The notes beneath the pieces are model-generated. The model was not told the DNA's origin. It was given only the letters and a program-made list of their open reading frames with translations, and ran no database searches. A program made the position numbers and the translations under genes. DNA of 64,000 nt, taken from an uncultured Kocuria sp. (GTDB lineage Bacteria; Actinomycetota; Actinomycetes; Actinomycetales; Micrococcaceae). How positions within the stretch are numbered: the stretch's first letter is position 1; the number at the start of each line of letters is the position of its first letter. The DNA lies in NCBI RefSeq assembly GCF_947500125.1, contig NZ_CANMRA010000016.1, positions 1-64,000 of the forward strand. Reading direction: 5' to 3'. Of this stretch, positions 10,350 through 19,276 are shown piece after piece.

Positions 10350-10946
10350 ATGCTGACCACCACTTCTGCCCTGCGCCGTACCGCCGCCACCGTGAGCGCG
10401 GTCGGCGCCCTGACCGCCCTGGGGCTGGTCCCCGCCGCCGCTCATGACGAGGTGCTGAGTACCTCCCCCGAACAGGGCGCCGTGCTGGAGACCGCCCCCG
10501 AACAGATCGAGCTCTCCTACAGCGGGGAGATCATGGACATCGGTCACCAGGTGCTGGTGACCGGCCCCGAGGGCCAGTCCGTGACCGAGGGCCCGCTCGA
10601 GCGCGACGGTTCCCAAGTGGTCCAGCCCCTGGCCGCGGCCGGGTCCGAGGAAGGGACCTACCAGGTGGTTTGGCGGGTGGTCTCCAGCGACGGCCACCCC
10701 ATCGAAGGCACCTACACCTACGAGGTGGGTGACGGCGCGGACACCGCGACCCCGGCCCCCAGCCTCAGCAGCACCCCGACCGAGGCCCCCGCTGACAGCT
10801 CGGACAGCTCCGCCCCAGCCCAGGACGCGGCCGCACAGGAGAGCTCCGAGGGTCTGTCCGGGTGGGCCCTCGGCGCCGCCGTGGTGGTGCCGGCCCTGGC
10901 CGTGATCGGGCTTCTGGTCTTGGTCTCTCGCCGCCGCAAGAGCTGA
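10350..10946 (+). CDS. CopC-domain copper resistance protein (membrane-anchored)
   Basis: Signal peptide, AAAHDEVLSTSPEQGAVLETAPEQIELSYSGEI and RVVSSDGHPIEGTYTYEV typical of CopC; C-terminal TM. Confidence 0.9.
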   Translation: MLTTTSALRRTAATVSAVGALTALGLVPAAAHDEVLSTSPEQGAVLETAPEQIELSYSGEIMDIGHQVLVTGPEGQSVTEGPLERDGSQVVQPLAAAGSEEGTYQVVWRVVSSDGHPIEGTYTYEVGDGADTATPAPSLSSTPTEAPADSSDSSAPAQDAAAQESSEGLSGWALGAAVVVPALAVIGLLVLVSRRRKS

Positions 10947-11179
10947 ACCCCTGCAGCCGGGCTGGCGCAGGAGCCCTGCGCGGAAGGACCTGGGGGCGGG
11001 CGCCGCGACTGTGGTGGTCCTCCTGGGCCTTGCTGATGCTCGACGCGGGGTAGGTGCCAGTCCCCGAAATCACACCGCTGCCGCACGGATGACTGCGTGA
11101 AGCCCATCGCTTCAGCAACCGCTCGACAGCGCGACCGGGTCACAGGACGTATTGACTCTCTTCTTGGAGGAACGGAGCA

Positions 11180-12202
11180 CTAGTCCATGGCGCGGACCGC
11201 AGCTGGGCTCATGGTCCGATTCTCGGTCCCGTCCATGACCCCGTCCTCGAAGGCGTCCAGCAGGGCGTCTTCCTCCTCCTCCCACGTCGGCCGGTGGCGC
11301 CGGCGCTGCGGCTTGGGTCGCATCAGGGACTTCAAGTGGGCCGGCATGTCGTCGGCCATCTCCATCTGGCGGATGACGAGCTCCTCCTCGCCCTCGCCCA
11401 CGTAGTTGCCGTCCTCGTCGTAGAACTGGGAGAGGTGGCGTTCCATCTCTGCGGCGTACTGGCGGTCCCAGGCGTCGTTGCGGGCCTGCTGCCGGGCGGC
11501 GTAGCCGTAGGCCACGAAGAACAGGGCGGCGAAGGCGTACCACTGCAGGGAGTAGGACAGGTGCGGTCCGGAGTCGATCTCGGGCTCGGGCGCGGGTGCG
11601 GGAGCCACGGCCGGGGCCGGGTCCTCGGCGAAGACCTCGGCGTAGGCGGCCGTGCCGATCGGCCGATCCCACCGCTCCTGGAGCTCCTGGAGCTGGATGG
11701 TGGCGATCTGGCCCTCCGGGGCGCCGCGGTCCACAGCCGGCTCCCCGGGACGCAGCCGCGCGGTGACGCTCACCTGCCCGGTGGGCGGGGCCGGGACCTC
11801 GTCGGGCATCCCGTTGGCGGCCGAGCCCGTGGGGATCCAGCCGCGGTCCAGCACGACCACGTCCCCGGCTTGCGTGCGGAAGGGCACGAGGACCTCGTAG
11901 CCCACGCGCCCGTCCTGGGGACGGTTGCGCACGAGGACCTGGTCCTCGGCCAGGTACTCGCCGGTCAGCTCCACCGGGTGCCAGGTGAGGGTGGGGTCGT
12001 GGGCGGCGAACTGCGCGGCCGCCTCGTTGCCGGTCAGCGGCTCGGCCCGGTAGTTGCGGGTGATCTTGGCGTTCTCCCCGACCAGGTGGTCGTTGCGGTC
12101 CATCTGCCACCCGGCCAGGTACACGGAGACCGCCGCGGCGGCGCAGGCCAGGGCGAAGAAGCCGAGCCACTTCCCGCTGAGCAGGAACCGGTAGTCGCTC
12201 AC
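11180..12202 (-). CDS. SURF1 family cytochrome oxidase biogenesis protein
   Basis: VSDYRFLLSGKWLGFFALACAAAAVSVYLAGWQMDRN start; GYEVLVPFRTQAGDVVVLDRGWIP motif; GTG start at 12202 fits ATGA-type overlap. Confidence 0.88.
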   Translation of the reverse strand: MSDYRFLLSGKWLGFFALACAAAAVSVYLAGWQMDRNDHLVGENAKITRNYRAEPLTGNEAAAQFAAHDPTLTWHPVELTGEYLAEDQVLVRNRPQDGRVGYEVLVPFRTQAGDVVVLDRGWIPTGSAANGMPDEVPAPPTGQVSVTARLRPGEPAVDRGAPEGQIATIQLQELQERWDRPIGTAAYAEVFAEDPAPAVAPAPAPEPEIDSGPHLSYSLQWYAFAALFFVAYGYAARQQARNDAWDRQYAAEMERHLSQFYDEDGNYVGEGEEELVIRQMEMADDMPAHLKSLMRPKPQRRRHRPTWEEEEDALLDAFEDGVMDGTENRTMSPAAVRAMD

Positions 12203-12477
12203 GGCCGGTCCTCCCCGGTGGGCCCGTCGTGGCCGAGCGGGACGGTGTTCTTCCAGAAGCCCTGGGCGCGGAGGAACTTCTCGAGGTCCTCGCGGTGGTC
12301 GGGGCACGCCAGCCAGCTCTTGCGGTGCTGGGGGGTGTGGATGCGCGGGTTGTTCCAGCGGATCCGCCACGCGGCGTCGGCGCGGCAGCCCTTGCGGGAG
12401 CACTGCGGGTTGTCGGGGCCGCCCGGTGGTGCCTCGGATTCGTGCAGGGACAGCGATCTGAGCCGGTCGGACTCCAC
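12199..12477 (-). CDS. Conserved small Cys-containing protein upstream of SURF1
   Basis: CSRKGCRADAAWRIRWNNPRIHTPQHRKSWLACPDHREDLEKFL; coupled to the SURF1 gene. Confidence 0.7.
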   Translation of the reverse strand: MESDRLRSLSLHESEAPPGGPDNPQCSRKGCRADAAWRIRWNNPRIHTPQHRKSWLACPDHREDLEKFLRAQGFWKNTVPLGHDGPTGEDRP

Positions 12478-12808
12478 GGCAGTCGTGCTCCTCGGGGTGC
12501 TCGGTCAGGCTTCCGGAACAGCCCCGCGGCGGGCTCAGGCCGCGCCGCGGCTCCGGGAGGTGTCGTCCTCGACAGTAGCGGAGGAAGCCGGGTCCCCGCT
12601 GGGAGCAGCTGTGCCCCAGAGCCCGACCTCGCGGCCTGCGGGCCCCCGTCGCGGCCCTCCCCGTTGTCGCCGTGATCGGTGATGATCTCACCCTCCAACA
12701 CGAGGTCCATGTCCCAGGAGAACAGCGCGGGCGGGCGCGACTGCTGAAGATAGACGGCGGATTGGTGTCGGAGCTTGCCGGCGAGGTGATAAAGCTACAG
12801 GCGGACTC

Positions 12809-13094
12809 CACCGTGGTCGTTACAGCCGGCGGAGTGGTGTTCGTGAGCTGGTGGTGGCCACAGGCGCTCTCCGCCATCTCCATCCTGTGCCTGTACTGCA
12901 TGAGCGTGTGGGCAGGGATGCTCCCAGTGATCCTATTGCTGAGCGTGCGCAACCTCGTCCACGGCATCATTGCTGCCCCCGTCGCCCTGATGCGGTTTGC
13001 TGACGAGTAAGCCTGAACCCTCCTGGCCATCACCTACGTGGTTGTGGCGGCCTCGGTGTTCATCCGCTTCTTCACCGCTTCCTCTGGCCTGTGA
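12809..13094 (+). pseudogene. Decayed partial duplicate of VKOR-family gene
   Basis: QALSAISILCLYCMSVWAGMLPVILLLSVRNLVHGIIAAP parallels QALFTIYILCLYCMIVWAAMIPLFLLLTVRNLAHGIIPAP at 0.8-0.97 kb; no N-terminal half; TAA and frame loss in the terminal TM region. Confidence 0.85.
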
Positions 13095-13464
13095 GCATTC
13101 ATCCACCGCCTCGATGCCACCACCGGGTCCGGGGGCGGGTTTTCAACCTGGCGCCCCTCGGCCCCGTGAAGTCGAGCGCACAGCAGGGCGTCGATCACTG
13201 GGCGGCCGGAGGCAGGCTCGCCACCCAGACCACGCCCGCGGCGACCTGCACCACCCCCAGCGCCCGAATCAGGCCGGGACACTCGAGGAATGAGCGCATC
13301 GCTTGCCGCCACTGGCTGCGGCGGCGGGCACGGTCCGTCGTTGATCATCATCGTGGGCACCGTTTCTGCCACCTGCCGCTACGATGGCACCAGCCGACAC
13401 TGCTGCGGCAAGTGGTTGCGCCGTTGCGAGTGAAGAAGGCATGGAGGGGTTAGGGGACCGTTCC

Positions 13465-14262
13465 AGCGCACCACACCACATGCCCACCGCCACCTCGGTG
13501 GAAGTCGCGGAGAAGATCCTGTGGCTGCGCCCGTAGTACCATTTCGACCCGGAAAAGATCGTGATGTATCTGCTGCGCTACCACGACGTGACCTTCAGCG
13601 CCTCCGGAGTCTGGTGGTTACTGCACAAGGCCGGCATCAGCCGTCTGCTGGCCTCTCGACGCTACAAGCGCACAGACACCACCCGGTGGAAGCGCTACGC
13701 GAAACGGCGCCCCGGCCAGCAACTGCGAATGGACGTGAAGTTCATCGAGCCGCTGATCGGGCCGGACAGGCCAAAAAGTAATACCCGTACATCGCCATCG
13801 ACGACTGCACCCGCCTGCGGGCCTTACCTGCCTATCCGCGCAACGACCAGGAGACCGTCATCCAGTTCATCGACTACGTTCTGGCCCAGCCGTCCTTCGC
13901 CGTGGATCGTGTCCAGACCTCCAATGGTGAGAAGCTCGGCTCGGCGCTGCACTGGCACATCCTCGACGAGGCCACCGGCCATGGGTACACCAAACCCCGC
14001 GCACCCCTGCTCAACGGGAGGTTGGGACGTTCTTACCGAATCGACTCCGAGGGGTTCTATCAACTGCTCGTGGGCCGGGTCATTGACGACACACAACTGT
14101 TCACCGAGAAGCTCTCGGAGTGGGAGGGCTACTGCTATTACCACCGAGGGCCCCACGGAGCCTTCGGCGGACGGGCACCCTTCGAATGCCGCCGACAGAG
14201 GATCCAAGGCCCACGGTCACCAGCCTCCGTCAGTTGCACGCTGATCCGCTCCGCGACATGAA
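13465..14262 (+). pseudogene. Degenerate IS481-like (DDE integrase-core) transposase
   Basis: Pieces in several frames: YHFDPEKIVMYLLRYHDVTFSASGVWWLLHKAGISRL (preceded by TAG), IDEATGHGYTKPRAPLLNGRLGRSYRIDSEGFYQLL, YCYYHRGPHGAFGGRAPFE, then TEDPRPTVTSLRQLHADP. Confidence 0.8.
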
Positions 14263-15325
14263 CGATGACGGCGCAGCTTTTCGCCGCCCCGCGGGGGGCT
14301 GTTCGGGGCGGGGTCTGCGGCGCAGGCTGACTCTGGGGTTGCTCGGCGCCGCAGGCCTGGCCCTGACCGGCTGCGGTGCCCAGCACGATCCGTGGTTCGG
14401 TGGCTACGTCAACGCCACGTCCTACCCGTACTTCGACTTCGGGACGGAAGCCGCGGGGCAGTCCCATACGGTGCTGGGGTTCGTGGTGGCCGATCCCGAG
14501 GATCCTTGCTCCCCGTCCTGGGGCGGCTACTACGGGCTCGACGAGGCGCAGGAGACCCTGCGGATGGAGCAGCAGATCGCGGGGCTGCGGGAGGCCGGCG
14601 GCGACGTGGTGGTCTCCTTCGGCGGTGCGGCCGGCAACGAGCTGGCCACCGCCTGCACCGATCCGGACCGGCTGCTCACGGCGTACCGGGCGGTGCTCGA
14701 GCGCTACGACGCGAGCATCGTGGACTTCGACATCGAGATGGACGACCTCGAGGACCAGGAGGCCAATCAGCGGCGGGCCGAGGTCCTGGCGCGGCTGCAG
14801 GAGGAGCGGGACGAGCCCCTGGAGGTGTGGGTCACGCTGCCGGTGGCACCGCACGGTCTGGACGAGGACCCGGTGGAGGTCGTGGCGCAGCTGCTCGCGG
14901 CCGAGGTGAATCTCGCCGGGGTCAACCTGATGACCATGAACTACAGCGAGAGCAAGCCTGCGGGGCAGTCCATGGTGGCGGCCTCGCAGGAGGCGGCCCG
15001 ATCCGCGCACGGCCAGCTCACCGCGCTGTGGGAGGCGGCGGGCCACAACCTCTCCGCGGAGCAGGTGTGGCACCGCATCGGCCTGACCCCGATGATCGGG
15101 GTCAACGACGCCCCCGGGGAGGTCGTCGATTTGGAGGCGGCGGCCGAACTCAACCGCTTCGCCCGGGACCAGGGCGTGGGGCGGATCTCCTACTGGTCTT
15201 TGAACCGAGACCGGTCCTGCGACCCCGAGGACGGCGACCCGGCCGAGGCCAACGACTTCTGCAGCGGACTCGAGCAGGAGACCGGGGAGTTCACCCGGGT
15301 CCTCGGCGAAGGCTTCGACGAATAG
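14258..15325 (+). CDS. Secreted lipoprotein with GH18 chitinase-like domain
   Basis: Lipobox LALTGCG; GH18 catalytic-type ASIVDFDIEMD (DxDxE); ATG at 14258. Confidence 0.82.
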   Translation: MNDDGAAFRRPAGGCSGRGLRRRLTLGLLGAAGLALTGCGAQHDPWFGGYVNATSYPYFDFGTEAAGQSHTVLGFVVADPEDPCSPSWGGYYGLDEAQETLRMEQQIAGLREAGGDVVVSFGGAAGNELATACTDPDRLLTAYRAVLERYDASIVDFDIEMDDLEDQEANQRRAEVLARLQEERDEPLEVWVTLPVAPHGLDEDPVEVVAQLLAAEVNLAGVNLMTMNYSESKPAGQSMVAASQEAARSAHGQLTALWEAAGHNLSAEQVWHRIGLTPMIGVNDAPGEVVDLEAAAELNRFARDQGVGRISYWSLNRDRSCDPEDGDPAEANDFCSGLEQETGEFTRVLGEGFDE

Positions 15326-15370
15326 CCGGATCACCGGACAGCGAGTAGCGGCGACCCGCGCGTGGCGGGC

Positions 15371-17875
15371 TCAGATGCGCTGCGCGTCCGCGCTGCGGTT
15401 CGACACCGACTCGATGTCCAGCACGCTGTTGGTGCGTTCGGGCTTATACCAGCCGATCATCTTGCCCTTGAGCGCCTGGAGCAGGGAGGCGTAGAGGAGG
15501 TAGGCGCGCAGGGGCTCGTAGATGATCCGGTAGACGGGCACGACCAGCAGATGGGTCCAGGACTCGCCGACCATGCGGATGGCGATGACGCAGATGATGG
15601 CGTGGATGGCCAGCACGAATCCGGCGAAGGCGGCGATGGGCTGCCAGTTGCCGGCGGCGATGTTGATGCCGGCCATGAGCACGGTCAGGGGCAGGAAGAC
15701 CAGCGGGATGAGGGTGGCGAGCATGGTGTAGGGCAGGGCGACCATGCCGAGGAAGCCGTAGCGGGGGTTGAACAGCATCCCGGCGTGCTTCCACAGGGCC
15801 TGGAGGTTGCCGTAGGTCCAGCGCAGCCGCTGCTTGGCCAGCCCGCGCACGGTCATCGGGGCTTCGGTCCAGGCCACGGCCTGATTCTCCTGGATCACGG
15901 CCCAGCCCAGCTTTTGCAGGGTCATGGTGAGGTCGGCGTCCTCGGCGAGAGTGTCGTGGGAGTAGCCGCCGGCGGCCTGCAGGGCGTCTTTGCGCCAGGC
16001 CGCGCAGGCGCCGGGGACGATGGAGATCGCCCCGGCCACGCCTTCGCCCATGCGGGTCACGCAGATCCCGGAGATGTACTCCAGGGACTGCCACATGGTG
16101 AGGATTCCGCGGCGGTTGCCGACCTTCACGTGCCCGGCCACGGCCCCGACCGGGTGCTTGGTGTCCTGGTCGTAGAAGTGGCGGGCGAACATCCGGACGG
16201 TCTGGGGTTCGAAGAGCGTGTCCCCGTCGAGGGTCACCACGATCTCTCCCCGGGCGGCCATGATGCCGTGGTTGGAGGCGATGGACTTGCCACCGTTGGG
16301 CTGGGTGAGCACCCGCAGCGCCGGCCATCGTGCGGCGTAGTCGCGCATGATCGCCAGGGTGTTGTCGGTGGAGCCGTCGTCGACAGCGATGACTTCGAGG
16401 TTCGGGTAGTCGCTTGCGGCCAGGGCGGCCAGGGTGCGCTCGACCACGGGTTCTTCGTTGAACACGGGCAGGATCACCGAAACCAGGGGCAGGTCGGCCT
16501 CGGGGATGTCCCGCCACACCCGGTGCTTCTGGCGGCGGTGGCCGATCAGCGCCAGCACCACGTAGAGGGCGGACATTAAGGTCAGAGACCCGATGCCGAA
16601 CCAGAAGAGCCAGCCCATGACCACGTCCGGAGTGACCATGAGGGTGGTCAGGGCGAAGGCGGTGGCGTCGTCGGCCAGGGCAGGTTCGGTGCCGGCCACC
16701 GGCAGGTAGCCCTCGGGGACGATGGGGGCGAAAGTGGAGAAGGTGTAACCGGCGGCCTTGGCCTCGGTGATCAGCTCCTTGAGCGCGGCCACGGTGGCGG
16801 TGCGGTCCCCGCCGCCGTCGTGCATGAGCACGACGCGGCCCTCGCCGTCGAGCGCGGGCAGATCGATGTCCTGCCCGGGGCTGTAGGCCCAGTCCCGGGT
16901 GTCGAGGTTGAAGTCCACGTGCAGATAACCCATCTGCTGGGCCTCCAGCACGGGCAGGGCCTTGTTGTCCGGGTCACCGGTCGGAAGACGGAACAACGGA
17001 GTCGCGTAGCCACCGACGGAACGCATGGCCCGGTCGGTGCCGATGAGCTCCTCACGGTTGCGGAAACCGTCCTCCCACGAGGTGAAGTGGGTCATGGTGT
17101 GATTGCCCACCATGTGCCCCTCACGGATTACGCGCTCGAAGAGCTCGGGGTTCTTCACCACGTTGGTCCCGACGGTGAAGAACGTGGCCGGCACCCCCTC
17201 GGCGGAGAGCACGTCGAGGATCTCGGAGGTGAACTCGGCATCGGGGCCGTCGTCGAAAGTGATGATCAGCTGGCGGTCGGGAATCTCACCGAACCGCTCC
17301 ATGGCGTACGGGCGGTCGCCGACGAGCTGGGCTTCCTCCTCACTGAGCGTGCGGAGGACCTCGTCGCTGAACGGATCCGCCAGCACGGTTTGCCCGTCGA
17401 GCTCCTCGATCAGGCCGATCCGCGAGAACGGATTCGACGCGTCCCCGAGCAACGGGATGTCCTCCGTGTCCCCGGTGGCGATCAACTCGCGCGGATAACC
17501 GGGGTCCTGGTTCAGCGGCTGGTCCCAGGGCTGAGCCAGTGCCTGAGGCAGGACCCAGGACACCATACCGACGACGAGGACGAGCAGCACCATCAAGGTG
17601 GCCAGGATGCGGTACCATCGCTTGCCGCTGGGGTCGTAGAACACCGGCGGCGCCGCGGTGCTGCCCGAGCGGTCGACTTGTCGACGGCGCGGAAAATCCT
17701 GATCGTCCCACCTGTGGCGCACAGCAAACTCATTCCCCCGGACGGCGATTCGTCCCCCGACGAATCGATCGGCTCGTCCCCCCGGACGGCCCGACGGGAT
17801 CAGCGTGCCAGGTCCAACGGATCGTGTCACAAGTGCGAATATGTATGAATGCACACCAAATACATCGAAAAGCAT
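15371..17875 (-). CDS. Bifunctional polysaccharide deacetylase (CE4) and family 2 glycosyltransferase
   Basis: CE4 motifs IITFDDGPDAEF and VGNHTMTHF; GT2 motifs SVILPVFNEE, AVDDGSTDN, TLDGDT and KQRLRW (QxxRW); multiple TMs. N-terminal start uncertain. Confidence 0.9.
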   Translation of the reverse strand: MLFDVFGVHSYIFALVTRSVGPGTLIPSGRPGGRADRFVGGRIAVRGNEFAVRHRWDDQDFPRRRQVDRSGSTAAPPVFYDPSGKRWYRILATLMVLLVLVVGMVSWVLPQALAQPWDQPLNQDPGYPRELIATGDTEDIPLLGDASNPFSRIGLIEELDGQTVLADPFSDEVLRTLSEEEAQLVGDRPYAMERFGEIPDRQLIITFDDGPDAEFTSEILDVLSAEGVPATFFTVGTNVVKNPELFERVIREGHMVGNHTMTHFTSWEDGFRNREELIGTDRAMRSVGGYATPLFRLPTGDPDNKALPVLEAQQMGYLHVDFNLDTRDWAYSPGQDIDLPALDGEGRVVLMHDGGGDRTATVAALKELITEAKAAGYTFSTFAPIVPEGYLPVAGTEPALADDATAFALTTLMVTPDVVMGWLFWFGIGSLTLMSALYVVLALIGHRRQKHRVWRDIPEADLPLVSVILPVFNEEPVVERTLAALAASDYPNLEVIAVDDGSTDNTLAIMRDYAARWPALRVLTQPNGGKSIASNHGIMAARGEIVVTLDGDTLFEPQTVRMFARHFYDQDTKHPVGAVAGHVKVGNRRGILTMWQSLEYISGICVTRMGEGVAGAISIVPGACAAWRKDALQAAGGYSHDTLAEDADLTMTLQKLGWAVIQENQAVAWTEAPMTVRGLAKQRLRWTYGNLQALWKHAGMLFNPRYGFLGMVALPYTMLATLIPLVFLPLTVLMAGINIAAGNWQPIAAFAGFVLAIHAIICVIAIRMVGESWTHLLVVPVYRIIYEPLRAYLLYASLLQALKGKMIGWYKPERTNSVLDIESVSNRSADAQRI

Positions 17876-18305
17876 TAGTATGTGATTGCTAAAGCGGAAT
17901 CTTGCAGAGGAGATATGTACTACCGTGTAATTGATGTTTTGAGAACATCACCGGATCGGGGGACAGGACCGGATAGATCTGTCCGCCGATGTGGTGACAC
18001 AAAAGTCAAGGATTATGCAGATGCGTGACAGCGGTCCGGGTCCGAATCCGCAAAGTCCCCGACACCCCATGCGTGGTCGACCCACTCTCCGGGTCCCCGC
18101 CCACCATGACAGCAGCGCATACGGCAGTGGCCGGGCCAGGGGCAGGTCGAGGTTGCTCTCCTGGAAGTAGAAGCCTTCGGTGGGCTGGGTGAAGTCCACA
18201 GACACCTTCTCCACACCCTCCTCGAAGGGGGGGGTCCAGAACCCGAGAGGCGGTGACCCCGCGTCCAGCTCACAGAGCGCCTCGGCGTAGCCGGTATCTG
18301 AGGCG

Positions 18306-18740
18306 CTACCAGCCTCTTGTCTCCTTCGGGGGCCATTCGCCACGGAATCTGCCAACCTTTTGATTCATCTCGTCGGTTGGATTGCTGTGTTCGGTTCGGG
18401 TCGGTTGATCCAGGCGGTCCCGGGCAGGCTCAGGGGGCTCGGTGTGCTTGCGGTCAAACCTCTCCGGGGTGGCCGCGTAGGCCTGGGACAGGGACACTGG
18501 GCGCGCTGCTCGCACGGCGCCGGCCCGGCCGTGGTGGACGTCGTAGGGGGTGTGCATCCCGATCCCGGAATGGCGGTGCTCGGTGTTGTACCAGCGGTAG
18601 AAGGCCGCGCAGAATGCCCGGGCGTCCTCGAGGGAGCCGAACGCGTCGGGGAAGTCGGGACGGTACTTCAGCGTCTTGAACGCCGCTTCTGAGTAGTAGT
18701 CGTTCGGGCACCACCACTTGGCCCAGCGGTGAGGGGACAT
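18306..18740 (-). pseudogene. IS3-family transposase OrfB C-terminal fragment
   Basis: NDYYSEAAFKTLKYRPDFPDAFGSLEDARAFCAAFYRWYNTEHRHSGIGMHTPYDVHHGRA; no upstream catalytic region found in frame. Confidence 0.85.
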
Positions 18741-19276
18741 GCCTGGCTTGCCAGCTGGAACGAGAAGTAAAATCGAGGGGCAAGCTTGGCGTATTCCCGG
18801 GATGGATCGGGCAAGGGTCCAGAGCGGAATTGCTCCCGCTCAAGGGCAACGTCAAGAGTCGGGGACAACCACCCTGCACGCACCGCAGACTGCGCGGTGG
18901 AGTGCTCCTCGGCTAAGGGCGCGCCGATCCTCTTCGCCGAGGGGTGCGCCCTTCTTGCCTCACTTCCGGTCCCCGCCGCCAGGAATGTGGACGAATCAGA
19001 TCAACGGCAGATCTGCGTGAGCCGCCACTCGAGGTCAGGGTGAACCCACCGACGCCTGGATCAACCGACCACCGGCCGCAGAACCAGCCGCCGCCTGACA
19101 CCCGCTGGCCTCAAACATCCTGAAAATTTCCGCAGCCCCGGTGTCGACGACGGGTCAACGACGGGCTGGGTCCGTGCTCCGGTGGGTGCATCACTGGCGA
19201 ATGGGTGGTGCCTGTCTTCTGCGCGGCTCTGCTGCGTTTCCGCTCAGGGGGTACGGGGGTGGGGAAATCCGGATGC

